This document shows positions 37,660 to 50,833 of a stretch of DNA of 64,000 nt, one piece after another; the stretch's first letter is position 1; every line of letters starts with the position of its first letter. The DNA lies in NCBI GenBank assembly GCA_035235625.1, contig CP141142.1, positions 51,501,644 to 51,565,643 on the forward strand, read 5' to 3'. The DNA is from Saururus chinensis. Taxonomy: Eukaryota; Streptophyta; Magnoliopsida; Piperales; Saururaceae. The notes beneath the pieces were generated by a model. The model searched no databases. It was not told the DNA's origin and saw nothing but the letters and a program-made list of their open reading frames with translations. The position numbers and the translations under genes were made by a program.

Positions 37660-40544
37660 TGCAAAAATGAAAAAAGGAGACCATAAAGGTCTGAAAGATT
37701 ACCACCATCGCTATTATAAAAAATCCTAGCATCTCTAGAGATCCACTTGGATCAGCCATAGGTCTAGAGATGTAGGTACTAGCTGTGCTCATGGACACAC
37801 TGACCGGAGGTAGATAAGCCTTCCATGATGCTCAAAAACCTGGTTTCCACATTTGCAGGGATCCATCGTCTCGAAGAAATAGAGACCAAGAAGGTCTAAA
37901 TATCCACCATGGCTATTACTGTGAGCTTAAACTTTGACTCCGAAAACATCCCATAACAACCCTCGGTTCAATAACCAAGGTAAAATTCTATGTCAGGGCC
38001 CCATTCACTCCATGAACTGGTCCTGACCCTAAAAAGGGTATTTTAGTCATTATCTTGATTAAGTGTTCTATCCCCAATCCAATGACAACCAAAATCTCTT
38101 GATTAGTCTTTATTAACCTTAAGTTACTGATATAACTTAAAACATCAATAATAAAAGCATACATCAACATAAATAACATACATTCACACCAATGCATAAA
38201 TAATGAATAAGGGCCCATTGCACTCATTTGCAGGGCTAGGGCTCAGCGAGTTCAAGCCTGATAATGCAGATAACCCTAACATATTGCATGAGTTACGTAT
38301 TTAATACTCTAGTTGATTGATGTACTCGATTGCAGACATATGTAATACACTACAAAACTCTGAGAATTAGGGTTCTACCCCTATTTTCCCAAGACACTAT
38401 GACCTGTCGAGGTCTTCGTGTTACTTTCTGGTCACACCCTTTTCTTTTGAAGTCATTTAACATCATTCTAGGGCACCCTAACGCTCGGTTGCTAGGTTAT
38501 TCGTTTTAGTGGAAATAGAACATACTACCCCCTAAGGGCATTAGGGTAATTTTACCACTTGGGGTACACAACCCTCCCTTGGGCCATTTGGTTATCTCAC
38601 TGCCCATTTATTTATTTTATATTATAATCCTCTCAGGAGACTCCACTCTCAAACTGACCTGCGGTTCCATTCACATGAATGTGGGCGGGTCCGCAAGTAT
38701 TTCTGTCATTTGGTTTAAGGCTTTAATGATATCCAATGGGACCAAAATTAGGGTCAAGGGTACTACTTGACTTCATGGACTTTGTGTAATTTTTTTGGCA
38801 TGTGACGGGGTTGTGAACCCCTTGAACCGACCCAGGTTGTCTTAACGGTTTACGATAAACCCTAAGGGCAAAAGGGTCAATTATCTACTCATTGAGAATT
38901 TTCCTCACTTATTGTTTTGGCATATAATTAGGTTACTCATTAAAATCTCACTGAGAATTTTCCCAATTTATAGATCAACTCATAGGCCCCTGAACTGAAG
39001 CCCCAAAGTCGGGTAAGTGAATATTATATGATAATTAACTAATAGGGGTAAAAAGGTCATTTTACAGTCCCTGAGATTTTTCCCTGGCATGAAACTTTGT
39101 CATAATACTCCAACACATCTTGGGGTCCTTGATTATTTTTATAGAATATTTTTGACATTTTTACTCCCCTGAACCGGACCCAGTTCGATCCCCCTTTTCT
39201 TTTCTTCTTTAAAAAACCTGACTAAAAAGGTCATTTTACAGTCCCTGAGATTTTTCCCTGGCATGAAACTTTGTCATAATACTCCAACACATCTTGGGGT
39301 CCTTGATTATTTTTATAGAATATTTTTGACATTTTTACTCCCCTGAACCGGACCCAGTTCGATCCCCCTTTTCTTTTCTTCTTTAAAAAACCTGACCCGG
39401 CCCGAATTGCGGGTCGTCTTCCCCACGTCCGACCAGAGGCGGAAATGCCTCTAACGGCGCCGCCCCTGGCCACCACAGCCGGGCGGTGGGCTGGGGTCCA
39501 TTGGATCGCTGCCATGCTGCGATCACAATGAGCCTGGCCCCCGCCATCGCCCGGTGGCCGGCCGGGGCCAAAGTCGCTTTTTTTCTTTTTCTTTTTATAT
39601 ACACAGTGCGCCGCAGCCTCTATGGCCAGGGCTAGCGCGACCTAGGCCGGCGCTAGCGGAACAGTCGTGGCCTGGATCTGCATGGCTGGGATCAACGAGA
39701 CCATGGCCGGCACGGCCTCGGCCAACGCAGCGAGTGGCTCCCCCCCTTTTTTTAAACTACTGTAACAACCCGGCGGCAGCCGATCCGCCGCTGCCGAGGC
39801 CACCGGAACCAAGGCCTCCAAGGCCAGGGCCGGTGCGTCTCTCCCGCAATGGGTCCAGCCACTAGCAATCGGCCGGTGACTGGCCGGCAGCAGTCTAAAA
39901 ACAAAAACAGTACAAAGTGAACAGTGATGGCAGAAATCACTATTTACGTCATTAACAAAACGGTTTATATTTTAATAATAAAATATCACTAATCTGGATT
40001 CAAAATCCTACCTCGAAGGCTGAGTTGTTGTCGATCTACCGCCGCCAACACTTCGCCGGAGTCTCGCCGGAAAATTCCTTCCTCTCCTTCACCGTCCAAA
40101 AACTCCCCCAATCGGGCAGAAGACCCCCCAAATTGTGTAATAAGAAGGCCTTTTATAAGCATCAAGATTAGGATTCCTAACCCCTCTAAAATTTGGGTAA
40201 TCCTCCCCAATTAGGCCACCTTATTGGGACCTTAAAAATTAATTTCGAAATTATAAACAACTGGGCCTGCAAAACGACTTAAACGGGCCAAATACAGTCT
40301 AAATTAGGTAAACGGGTCTTACAGGATATGTTCAACTTCAAACGGTCGTATCTCCCTCATCCGGACTCCAATTTGCGCGTTCTTGGTGGCGTTTCGAAGC
40401 TCTTTTTATCTATTTTTCATCCATATACATTTCATGCACCAATTCTAAGTATTGATTAAGTTATTCTATCAAGAAGATCAAGGGTCGAACACCCTAATTT
40501 CCCGTAGTTAACTTCGGGAATTTTGAAAATTTCTGGATGTTACA
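37660..40544 (-). mobile_element. Second long LTR relic, inverted relative to the solo LTR
   Basis: Its outer end at 40544 reads TGTAACATCC on the minus strand. Moving left it matches the 33200-36830 LTR in order: the GC-rich block, the cctagccctgcaaatgagtg block near 38220, the accttggttattgaacc block near 37960 and gagcatcatggaaggc near 37830. The inner end is degraded and no target duplication was found. Confidence 0.75.
39049..39396. repeat. Exact tandem duplication, 2 x 174 bp
   Basis: 39049-39222 and 39223-39396 appear identical base for base, inside the otherwise divergent LTR relic, so the duplication is recent or an assembly artefact. Confidence 0.93.
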
Positions 40545-41332
40545 TTAAATAATGAGAACATCATATTTATTTGATGGAATGCTTAACACAAAAGGTGTTG
40601 TAGGTGAAGTGGTCAAAAAGATTGTTCTTTTTGGCAACATCACAATCAAGCCAAATTTGAGCTAAGTTATGTGGTCATTGTATACTTATTTGAGCTTGAA
40701 CACAAGTCGAGTTTCTGATTTCCTTCTTGAGTCGAGCTCGAGCTCAAGCTAGATGATTGGCAGCTCGATCGAGTTTGAGCTGAGGTCGAGTTAATACCAA
40801 AAACTTTGAGTTTGATCAGAGCTAACCCAAAACTCGACTCAGTTTGGCTCATTGGCACCCCTACCTGCACCTTCCCAAGGCCTGACACATTAGACCTATG
40901 GATCAAGCACAACCTGCTTTTTACGGGTATGGGCCGATCGTCCGTATCCTGATCCTTGGTTGAAGCCCGACATAGCCCTTTGCCACCTCTACTCATCTAT
41001 TGCATATTTGAATACTTATATTTTATTATGAAGTTTCATAAGTTTTAATTAGGACTTTAAATGTAATATTTTTTATGTGACTATAGTGTTAATATAGTAT
41101 ACAAATGAGGTTTGACAAGTTCTAAACCAATTAAGACTATGAAATCTTTAGTTTTTATGTGGTTTCAAGGTAAAACGTATTGCAGGACTTATTATAATAT
41201 TTTAGGTCTCTTAATTCTAAATTAATTAAGAGTTCATGGCTATAAGGTAAAATGTATTGAAAAACTTATTAAGATTATTTTAAGTCTCTTGAGTTTCAAA
41301 TTAAGCAAGAATTTCTTTGAAAATATAATATA
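40545..41332. other. Intergenic, relic of a dispersed element at 40690-40870
   Basis: The stretch 40690-40870 is rich in gagctcgagctcaagct and ends in ggctcattggcacccctac. That style of end (tagggg..., then ...gagcc when read from the right) is seen in hAT-type MITEs, but a matching left end and target duplication were not found. A similar fragment is at 41734-41960. Confidence 0.35.
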
Positions 41333-42952
41333 GGTACAACATAACAAAAATCTTCGCCACCTTTCTAGCTATATACTTTCGCTAAAAGTATACTTTTGCG
41401 ATAATTTAGGAGTTTGTAGCAAAAGAACGCATTGTTGGCAACGAATAAGGCTATTTGTTGCAAAAGATTGTCCTTTTTTCAACAATAAGCTTTTTTGCAG
41501 CAAAAGATTCTTATGTTTGTGACAAATTCGCCAATTCGTTGTGAATGATTATCTCTTTTGCAAGTAATTGGCGTGTTTGTTGCAAAAGATGAATCTTTTT
41601 TATTTTTTTATATAAAAAATAAAAAGTAAATCGTCAACATAAATATGAAAAACAAAAGTTTATCATTTGCAACAAATTGGGCAGTCCGTCGCAAAACATG
41701 TCCTTTTTATTTTTTATTAAAAAAAACCAAGTAGGGGTATTAACAAGCTGAGCCGAGGATTGGGCTTGTGTGGTTTGAACTTGAGCTGCTCAAGTTTAGC
41801 TTGAACTTGGTTTGAAGCTTGTTAGAGCAGGAACCCTCCAGCTCGAGCTCAGCTTGAAGTTGAAATCCAGAGCTTAAACCTCATTAAGTGAACTAAGAGC
41901 TCATGCTCAACTTAGGCTTGAAAAAAAATTTAAATCTAAAGTATTAAAATTAGTCCTTATAAATAGGGCACTAACACCCCGTAAATTTTGGCAAAATAAC
42001 ACTTACATCCCCTAATATTTTAAAATTATGCATACACCCCTATTACTAACAAAACAGTTAGTAGTTTTTTTCAATGACAAAATTGCTCTTATCTACTTAA
42101 CTGTTGAGGGGGTCATCGTCAAAGAGAATTCTTCACTTGTAATTCTAAATAATTAAATATGTTCTATGAACAATACCATATAAACTGGGAAGGAAATTAG
42201 GTAGTGATTGTGTAGCCAATTTTATCTTCCTAATATATAAATCTTATTCTCGGGTTAGGTTATCTGTTCAATTCTTGTTTCAATTTTTAGAAGAATTATT
42301 AGGCATAATAGTGTTATATTACATTGAAATTAATATATTTATATATGTGTATATATTTTATCTAATTCTATTTCTATGATATATATGAATTTTAATAATT
42401 TTAGTTCATTCTGAAAAACCAAATGTAGCTAATAATTTGGGACATGAGGAGTTTGTAATAACATATATCACACACATACACACACGCATAGAAATATTTA
42501 TGCTTCTAAATTAAATCCCGAATAAATATTTGGGTTACTGCTGGAGGATATGTATCCATGTGTGTTGTCAGAGGTATGACAGCTCACAATGCATTGACAT
42601 GTTCCCATTAAGTATGAAATGAGAGCAATACAAAATTAAAACCCTTTAGGATCATCTTGCATTAGTACGACCTAGTTACAAAATATTTATTTCAATTATT
42701 ATATTTAATAATAACTTAGTAAATTATTTATAAAAAATCGCAAAAACAAGACCGCTCTAGGGCTAGACATTTTAATTTTTATATTCCAATATTAACTTTG
42801 TGGTTTAATTATAAAATAATATAACCTTATTACACAATGAATATATTACAATATTTTTAATTTATTATTTTACCCATTAATATTAGCCAATGTGCATTGT
42901 TTGAACTAAGCATCACATCATCTGACAACGCACATAAAATGATGCAATTGGA

Positions 42953-43280
42953 GGAATTAGTAGGGATGCTACTCGGGCTAGGTATATGGTAAAACCCGAC
43001 CCAACCTGATCCTAAAGGGTTGAGTTTGGTTTTTAAAATTCAACCCGAATAGCTATTCAAGTCGGGTTTGGTTTTAGATGATCAAGCCGAAGGGTAATTT
43101 TTTTAAAAAAATTAAAATATAAAAAAATATTTTTAAAAATATTTTTTATTCTAAACTTGTCAAATGGGTTGGGTCGGGATGGGTTCGGGTTGGGTTTATT
43201 CAGGGTTCAAGTTACAGTTTTTTTATGTGGTATTGGGTTCAGGTTTGACAAACCGACCCAATAGCATCCCTAGGCATTAG
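42953..43280. mobile_element. hAT-type MITE inside the CACTA element
   Basis: Element 42961-43272 (312 bp) has inverted ends TAGGGATGCTA at the left and TAGCATCCCTA at the right. The flanking 8-mers GGAATTAG (42953-42960) and GGCATTAG (43273-43280) differ at one base. The interior is rich in gggttgggtcggg and has no open frame. Confidence 0.85.
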
Positions 43281-44639
43281 GGTCGCCTGGGTAATCCTAT
43301 AGGAAAACCTATTCATGATGTAATTGGTTTCGTATGGGCTTCTAAAATGAATCTAGAATGACTATCAATGCTAAGCGGATGAGGATATATATTCATTCAT
43401 ATTGTCGAATCTTAGTTTAATGGCTCATGATGAAATGGCGCATTTCCTTTTTTAAGCCAAACAACTATTTGGGTTAGATTCTAGTTTCATGGGAATCGAC
43501 ACGCTCGCACCAATAGAAAAATTAACATTTAAAACATTTAAAATCTATGTAATTTTTTAAAATAACATTTTTCATGTTTATGTTTCAATATTAACTTTGT
43601 GGATTATTTATAAAAAAAACTTCATCGATTTATAAAGCTTTGTATGTTACCTGCCTAGGTGAACTGCCACCAGGCATCTCTATGTGGCCAATGAGTCATT
43701 CACAAGTGCACCCTTCTTACGTGAGTACTTTGAATAATTCGCCTAAATTTTTTAAGGCCCATTATCATATCTTGATTTGACAAACATTGAAGATTATTTT
43801 ATTTTTTTTATTATATATTTTACTAGTCATGCATGTGGTTTATGACTATCGGACCAGACCCGATTTAGATTTTGGATTGGGCTGGCCAATTTTTTTGGTT
43901 TATGAGGCACATTGGAGTCGTAGTGACCCACCTAGGTGAACCGCCAACCTGCCGGCCCCAATCAAATTAGTTCACCTAACATTTAAAATAGCGCTGGCGG
44001 GTGCAAGAATCGGTAATCAGGTTTTTATTTTTACCTGGGCCAACCTGCACAGTCCACTAGTTGAACCACTCAGCCCTGTAACCAATTGTGGGAGAGTGGA
44101 ATGTAAATGCACACATTCGCATGCATAGAGCATGAATCGCCTTGCATATACTGTGTTTGGGTTTCCGTCTCCCGCCATTCATCCTTCCACTAGAGATACC
44201 CGCCATGGATCATCTAATTTCTCTACTCCATGAGGATCTTCCCAGAATGGTTTAGACTCATCACCTCCAATCCCTATTTCTTGTAGTGTGGAGTCGCTTT
44301 GCTCCCTCTGTGAGAAACCCTAGGCTTGAAGTCCTCCGCTCCATGTTTCCTCTTCTCTCATTTTTCTCTCAGGTATGGATAAAGTCGATTGCATAGTCCT
44401 GTGGGTCGGTGCTTTTATCTCCCTTCCCATGAACAAATTTATATTTTTGACTAATCTAAACTTGGGATCAGTGGCTGGTATATTGTAAACCTGTTAATGG
44501 GTATGTGCATTTGTTTTATGGATATGTTTCATCTGTTATGATTGATTACTAATACCAATTTTTTTCTATTAACTATCATATTATTTCTCAATGCTTAAAA
44601 TGTTTTAGTGGGTTTTCTAGTCTGTGGCTTGTGATCTTC

Positions 44640-45440
44640 TTAAATCTTAAATTGTGTTGTACTTGAGTTCTAATTAAGGTTGATGGATCAGATATGCACA
44701 ATGAAATACGCAAAACTTGCCAGCCTTAATGTTCATGATCTATTACTGTTCATGTGCATTAATGATCATATTCCATATATTGGAATTAATTGGTAAGTTA
44801 TTCCTACATGCTTATGGAAAAATGAATCTGTTTTACAAAATGAACAAGAATATTGAAAGCTGGCAGTGCATAAAATGACTAGGAAAATAAGCCATTTTTC
44901 TGCTGTAGGATATGTCAATGTGGATCTGTTTACTTTGATGCTCTGTTTTTTTTTTTTGACATGCACAATGAAATACACGAAAATTGCATGCCTTAAATAT
45001 AACCTTGGCTCTTATGCTTGCATTTCTTTGAAGTAGTTCTCTGTTATTTTGTGCTCTGATCTTGTTAACGAAACCACTTATATTATAATGACTTTTTCTT
45101 TGAAGTAGTTCTATGCTTTTAGAAGTATCATATCACAATTTGTTGCATTTAAGTTATAATGATAGTTGAGTTGTTGTTCTAAAAATAACAAATGAACAAG
45201 AATATTGATAGCTGGCAGTGCTCAAATTGACTAGGAAAATGCATGTGTTTTTCATCTTATATGATTGCCAGTGTAGATCTGTTTTCATTTATGCTCTGTC
45301 GAGCTCCGCGTAGGTGTCTTTCATGTGTGGGTTTTAGAGTATGTGACTTGTGATCTTTTTAAATCTAAAATTGTGTTGTACTTGAGTTCTAATTAAGGTT
45401 GATGGATCAGATATGCACAATGAAATACCAAAAATTTCCT
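44640..45440. repeat. Degenerate tandem duplication, period about 700 bp
   Basis: The block gttgtacttgagttctaatt with following aaggttgatggatcag occurs near 44657 and 45377. The block gaacaagaatattgaaagct occurs near 44843 and 45193. Intervening sequence is only partly alike. Confidence 0.7.
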
Positions 45441-45829
45441 GCTATTAAGAGTACCTCAGGTAACATACCCGACACTATGCAGTGAAATAATTCTACTTTT
45501 AATATTCATATGCTTTTGCTGCTTATGTGTTTTGCAAAAAAAATTACTTGTCAAGAAGCAAATATTTATTATGTTATTAATGGTGTGATGTGTTACGATG
45601 CTTATAAAACCTGGAAGAGTTGTCAATAAGTGTAGTTAGATCAATCTTGCTTAATAGTGCTAGACATAGTAAACCTGGAATAGTTTATCAATACCGCGGG
45701 GTTAGATCAGTCTTGCTTAATAGTACAAGTCATAGTTTGGCAAATCTCACTGATGTTGTCACCTATAAAGTTGAGGCATGTTGTTGTCCACTTTTACTTG
45801 TAATAAGGTTTAGCTGGAAGGACGAAACA

Positions 45830-46310
45830 CTCTTGTTCTCTAGTCAAGAATTCTGCCTTATAAATTGATGAAGCTCAAGGAGACTCTTAGTATATCTTTG
45901 AGATTTTTGTTGTTCTTGCAGCTTTCCAGGTTCATATGAGCGAGGTGATTTTCATCACCTAATAAGAGATGCACCACATTATTCATCCATATATATAATT
46001 GTCAGTAGCTGTTCTTCAAGTATCTCAGGATTCTGAATGGATCTCCATTTTTTATTCCAATTTGATAGCTCTTTACTTACTAGATGCTCATTAGATGCTT
46101 TAATGATGTAATCTTTTTTCCGGGTTTCTTGCTGGTCATACTTCTCTTGTTGTTCTCATTGTCTGAGAGTTTCTTATTATTTCCCTTAGTATGTAGGTAG
46201 CATTGAATGTAATACAATTGTGTTTTTGAAGTATTAATATTGTCTATTAGGATGTGCACCTTTAAATTTGTTTGCCCACTAGAGCATACCCATCTTAAAT
46301 TATGTTTATT
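45830..46310. repeat. Dispersed 0.5-kb repeat, copy A
   Basis: About 480 bp, roughly 96% identical to 50834-51318, same orientation. Landmarks are tgatgaagctcaaggagact and gcaccacattattcatc. This copy is inside the CACTA element; the other is outside. Confidence 0.9.
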
Positions 46311-46704
46311 GCCTGGTATGACTATTTTACAATGGACTCAAAGTTATAAAACATGTAATCTCAGAACTCCTTTGGAAGATTGAGTGGCTTTTTTTTGTCT
46401 TTTACACAATAGACTCTATGGAAAGGCCTTTTGCATAGGCTTCTATTGAACCTATGTGTGCATATTGCTACAAGAGCAACGCTGGTCCATCTCATGCTCA
46501 ACTACTTAATAGACATATAATCTTTAATATAGCCTCTAGGGACAAGCAAAGACTGTTTAGAATCTTTTCATTTTCTTTTTCCTTTTTTTTGCTATTCTAT
46601 TTTATTTAATTCATTTATCCTACTTGGATTACTTTTTCATTAATATAAAGTTTTATAATCATCTTCTTTCATCTACATATTTTTTGTTATTGTAGTACTA
46701 TATT

Positions 46705-47824
46705 ATGGCACCAGGTAAGCGGACCATTTAATCATTTCAAGTAGACATAGGGCCATCGGAGTCTCTAGTGGAGGAGTCCACATTTGTGGCTCCACTTATT
46801 TCTACCACAAACACAACCCCAAAGAAAAAAACGTAGTAGAGCAATATGCAGAAAATTATCAAAATATTTGCATAATAGCCTAGTCAACTTTCAGCTATTA
46901 CTTTCTAACTAGGTATGTTGACACTTGGGCTCAAGAGTTTATAAGCTAGGTCAGAAGGTTGTGTTGCACTTATGAAAAACTAATATATAAAAGATGGTCC
47001 ATTGTCCTTAAAGTTGACAAAACCTAGATAAAGGCCCTCATTTGCTATAAGTATATGCTATGATTTTAATTCATTATTGTCTTTCAAATTAAATTATAGG
47101 TGTTAACATTTCATAAATAAGTTAACTTTTTTAGTCCAAATTTGAGATTATGGAGGATAATCAAGTTAAGAAGACATTGGATAAATTCTTAGCTACTTGA
47201 TTTCGATCCTACAAGAACACAACACATGCACATTATCAGAAGTACGGCACCTCAACACCTTACGATGGGATTTCTCCTTATGAATAGATAGAAATTTGCA
47301 TAGATAGTACATTTTACATATATTTCATATAATAAAGTATATCCAACAATTTTTTTTAATTTGTACAATGTACTAAGTTCTTATTGTATTTGGATGAATT
47401 GAATTAATCAGCAAGAAAAAGAGCAAGATGAGGAGCCTGACCTAGTAAACTTTTATAAAGCTACACACTTAAGAAAAACTAGGAGTTGGGTGATAGCGCA
47501 TTGTAGACTTTTACATCTAATGAATATTAAATTTATGTATTATATTTGTTGTTTAAGAATGATGTATTCTATGAAATTCTTGGTGTAGGGTCAGGATATG
47601 TTAATGGGCTTAAGCATGGTGTGATGCCTATCTCATCAGGCAGCCATTATCAAGATGATATTAATGTTATTAAAAATGCTAATATGAGGGCTAAGGTGGC
47701 TGAAGAATGTGCAAAATATTTGGAAATGGATCTGCAGAATCTTAGATCAAAACAAGTTGATCTAGAGTCGATGGTTCTAAAACTAATAGAGAAACAAATA
47801 ATACAGTCAGATTCATCGGTTTAG
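46705..47824 (+). pseudogene. CACTA accessory transposase relic (plant transposase-24-like)
   Basis: Discontinuous reading frames. Recognisable pieces are EEPDLVNFYKATHLRKTRSW near 47430-47500, matching the conserved DPDxxxFYKxTHxxK pattern of the plant En/Spm ORF1 family, and FYEILGVGSGYVNGLKHGV with a C-terminal coiled-coil-like stretch ending LIEKQIIQSDSSV (47546-47824). Stops and frameshifts separate them. A start may be the ATG at 46705 (MAPGKR). Confidence 0.6.
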
Positions 47825-48966
47825 GTACAAAGCATCTTCACGCAAAAGGCTTGTTTATAGTCTTAATTTTATTTCTAGCTATATAAATCTAAATTAATTG
47901 AACCATGATTCTTTATTATATTATGCTTACTTTATATTCTTATACATTTATAGGTGAATAGGGGAGTTCAAGAGAGTCATCAAAATTTGTAATGAAAGAA
48001 AATGATACATTTCTTGTGATTTCTTTTGTGATAAAGTTACATTGATATTGGTTTCATTCTAGTTATTTGGTATTTTTTAGTTAGCCAAATGTATTAGATT
48101 TATGGTTTGTAAGACAAAGGATGATATTTAGTTTAATATTAAGGCATTTACTTTTTATTGAAATAAAATAGAAAGTGAATGATTCATGTCAATCATATTA
48201 AGATCTATTTTGCATTATTAATTTATATAGATTAATTTATACAACTCTCTTGAATTTGTATATTTTTAAATATCCCCCTTGCCCACCTCATACACTTTAA
48301 CGATGTATTTTAGATTAGTGTAAATTTTATCCCAAATAATTGGGTATAGTCATTGCAATTAATGTGATAATGTATATGAGATGGCTCAAATTTATCCCAA
48401 ATAGCTAACATTTGTTATGTTAAAGCTCTTTTGCAACAAACTTCTCTTGTCGTAAATGCAATTTATTTTGTTGTAAATATGTTACAATCATTTGCGATGA
48501 ATTAGGTTTGTCGCAAATATTTGTAAAAAATATACACATGTCAATCTTTCTATGACACATACAATTTGTTGCAATACATCAATATCATTTGCGATGAATT
48601 TGGTTTATTGCTAATACCTTTTTAAAATAATCGAATTTGATACATTAAAATCATTTGCGAAAAATTTGTTTTGTTGCAAATGTCAATGCTTTTGCGACGT
48701 AATTATGTGTCGAGACATAATTTTAATAATTTTTAACTCAAAAAATTATATTTATTTGCGACATAATAATTACTTTTTTACAACAAATAAATTCGTCGCA
48801 AGAAAGTATACTATTTATGACAAATAAAAATTTGTCGCAGTGACTTTTTGTGACGCCTTGTGACAAAAGGGCACAAAATTTTTTTGACCCAAAAACATTT
48901 TTACAACAAAATATGAACCTTCTGTGACAAACATGTTTATTGCAAAAAACTCTTTTTGTTGTAGTG

Positions 48967-49666
48967 AATATAAATTATAGGTTCACCCTCATATTTTTAT
49001 GTACCTCATGGACCCTACGGCATAGTCTAACCAGTTTACAAGCTGGTTCAATGTGGGCATAACCTATACCATGTACCAAAAGCATCTTCATAGACAAAAG
49101 CGATAAAGGTGAACCACTTCAACTGATCTAATTAAGGTTTAGCTTTCATACGAAGTGTTTTATGTTTTATAGGAACGATCCTCCATTGCCAACAAGAGTG
49201 TGAAACTAAATTTTTTCACATTTTCTTTCATGCATGTCAAACAATCATACAAAAGCCAAGAATAAGAAGGAAGATGAGAGCTTTTGTACATATTTGCATA
49301 AATATATCCCCTACGACAATGATGTAAATAAATTCAAATTAACTAGTTAAGAGGTTGTTTGTGTAATGAATTTTTTTAAGATTTTGTTGATTCTGCCCCA
49401 CTAAAATTATCGGAATCATATTTGTACGTAGAAGGTGGGCAGAATCAAAAGTTCTGCTCGGAAGTTGATTTAAAGCTGTTTTGAGCCTAAATTAGCCGGA
49501 ATCATCAAATCACCTCATGAGGTGATTCTGTCGATTTTGACTCGGAGTTCCCGTTTCGAAAATTAAAGATTCCGTTATTTTTTAATGGTTACTTCTCACA
49601 TCTATTTGAGCCTTGAGAAATGTGTCATATAGGTGGGGCTTACTTTAAAAGTTTAAAATTACTTAC
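48967..49666. other. Intergenic, no gene seen
   Basis: No recognisable feature, apart from an inverted pair at about 49514-49531 (tcacctcatgaggtga). Confidence 0.4.
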
Positions 49667-49919
49667 CCTTATGAAATATGGTTTGATAGAGCAGTTTGAC
49701 GGAGCTCGGGTTGAGCTTCTTCACTGCGTCAAGGTTGCCATACAGGGCTGCTAAGTGGAGGGGAGTGTTTCCTTCAGCGTCAACTGGAAGAACGGTGGCA
49801 TCTTGAAAGAGGGCGATCAGGAAAGACGAATTACCGCTAAGAACTGCATCGTGTATGCTCCCATCCATCCAGTTTGCATTAAAAGTCGCATACTCATGCA
49901 ATTGTAAGTCACAAGACAT
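49667..49919 (-). pseudogene. Orphan ankyrin-repeat exon (ACD6-like family?)
   Basis: The frame starts at the ATG at 49919 (MSCDLQLHEYATFN) and contains one clear ankyrin repeat, GNTPLHLAALYGNLDAVKKL. It runs to a good donor GTAAGT at 49666. The text DGSIHDAVLSGNSSFL before the repeat is typical of the first ankyrin region of plant ankyrin/transmembrane (ACD6-type) proteins. No second exon, more repeats or membrane segments were found downstream on the minus strand within the next kilobase, so it is a fragment or the first exon of a deleted gene. Confidence 0.6.
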
Positions 49920-50833
49920 ACAAAATATTGCTCAGGAGTCCCCATATGATCTGCCATTATTGAGATAGAAAAATGCTAGTGGCATATGATAGAGGCGTGA
50001 CATATGATAGAGGCAACATTATTGTGTGATCATCAACGTGATTGTACATGTCTAGCAAATTAACTAGTAATTGACTCATCACGCTAATTGTTTATGGACA
50101 CCTCTAGCCTGGTCGGTCTCAATGACCAGAGCCTCATGACCACGTTACATAGGGCTCATACCATGATACATAGAAGCCAAGACAACAACTATGTACATTT
50201 GCTAGTATGGTAGTCAGAGAAACATTTTGGATTTTTTTTATAAGGAGTGGTGTCAGTTATTACATTCTTTAGCATAATCCTTTGATGAATGGGTTTTTGT
50301 AGACTTTGAAAATGTTTGTGTTAAACCAATAACCACCTTATATGAGGACCCAGGGACAAGTTGATGTAATAAGATGACTCTAATTCTTATTACTTCACAA
50401 GTGCAGCATATCACATGCAAAGCATCATCCACCCTTGGTGCAAATTAATATTTCAAAGCCATCTAACGGTTGGTAAAACTTTACCCTATTGATGAAGTTT
50501 CGCTAACGGATTTAAGTTTGATGTAAATTGGATTTAATTTTACTAGCGACCTTCCTTGTCATGTTAAGATGTATCATAATTTTTCTTTGGCTAAGATTAA
50601 GATGTATTAGAGTTGCAAGACAAGGATAGGGCTAAAAATGTAGTACCATACAAGAAGAATGGAGTGTCTAAATAGGGCAGGGACAGAATAGGCCAAACAA
50701 GGATATTATTAACTTGGATCCTAGTACAATGAAAGGCAAGAGGAAGTAGAAGCCAGTTCCAAGTACTGTGTACAATGAAAAGCAAGGAAATAGTTGTCTT
50801 TACAACCTTCTTTTTTGCGTTCTTTACTGAAAA
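49920..50833. other. Intergenic, no gene seen
   Basis: AT-rich. A 20-bp phrase around gacatatgatagaggc is repeated once near 49985-50015. Confidence 0.4.

Larger units (their letters stand above)
41333..48966. mobile_element. Decayed CACTA (En/Spm) DNA transposon
   Basis: The right end, read inward, begins CACTACAACAAAAAGAG (ends at 48966). Both ends (41333-41720 and 48430-48966) are packed with short motifs of the TTTGCGAC/GTCGCAAA and TTGTTGCAAA type, the usual subterminal repeats of CACTA elements. A plant transposase-24-like relic lies at 46705-47824. The left terminus is degraded (tacaacataacaaaaatc near 41333 instead of CACTACAA), so the left limit and the single-element reading are inferred. 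No catalytic transposase frame remains. Confidence 0.65.
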
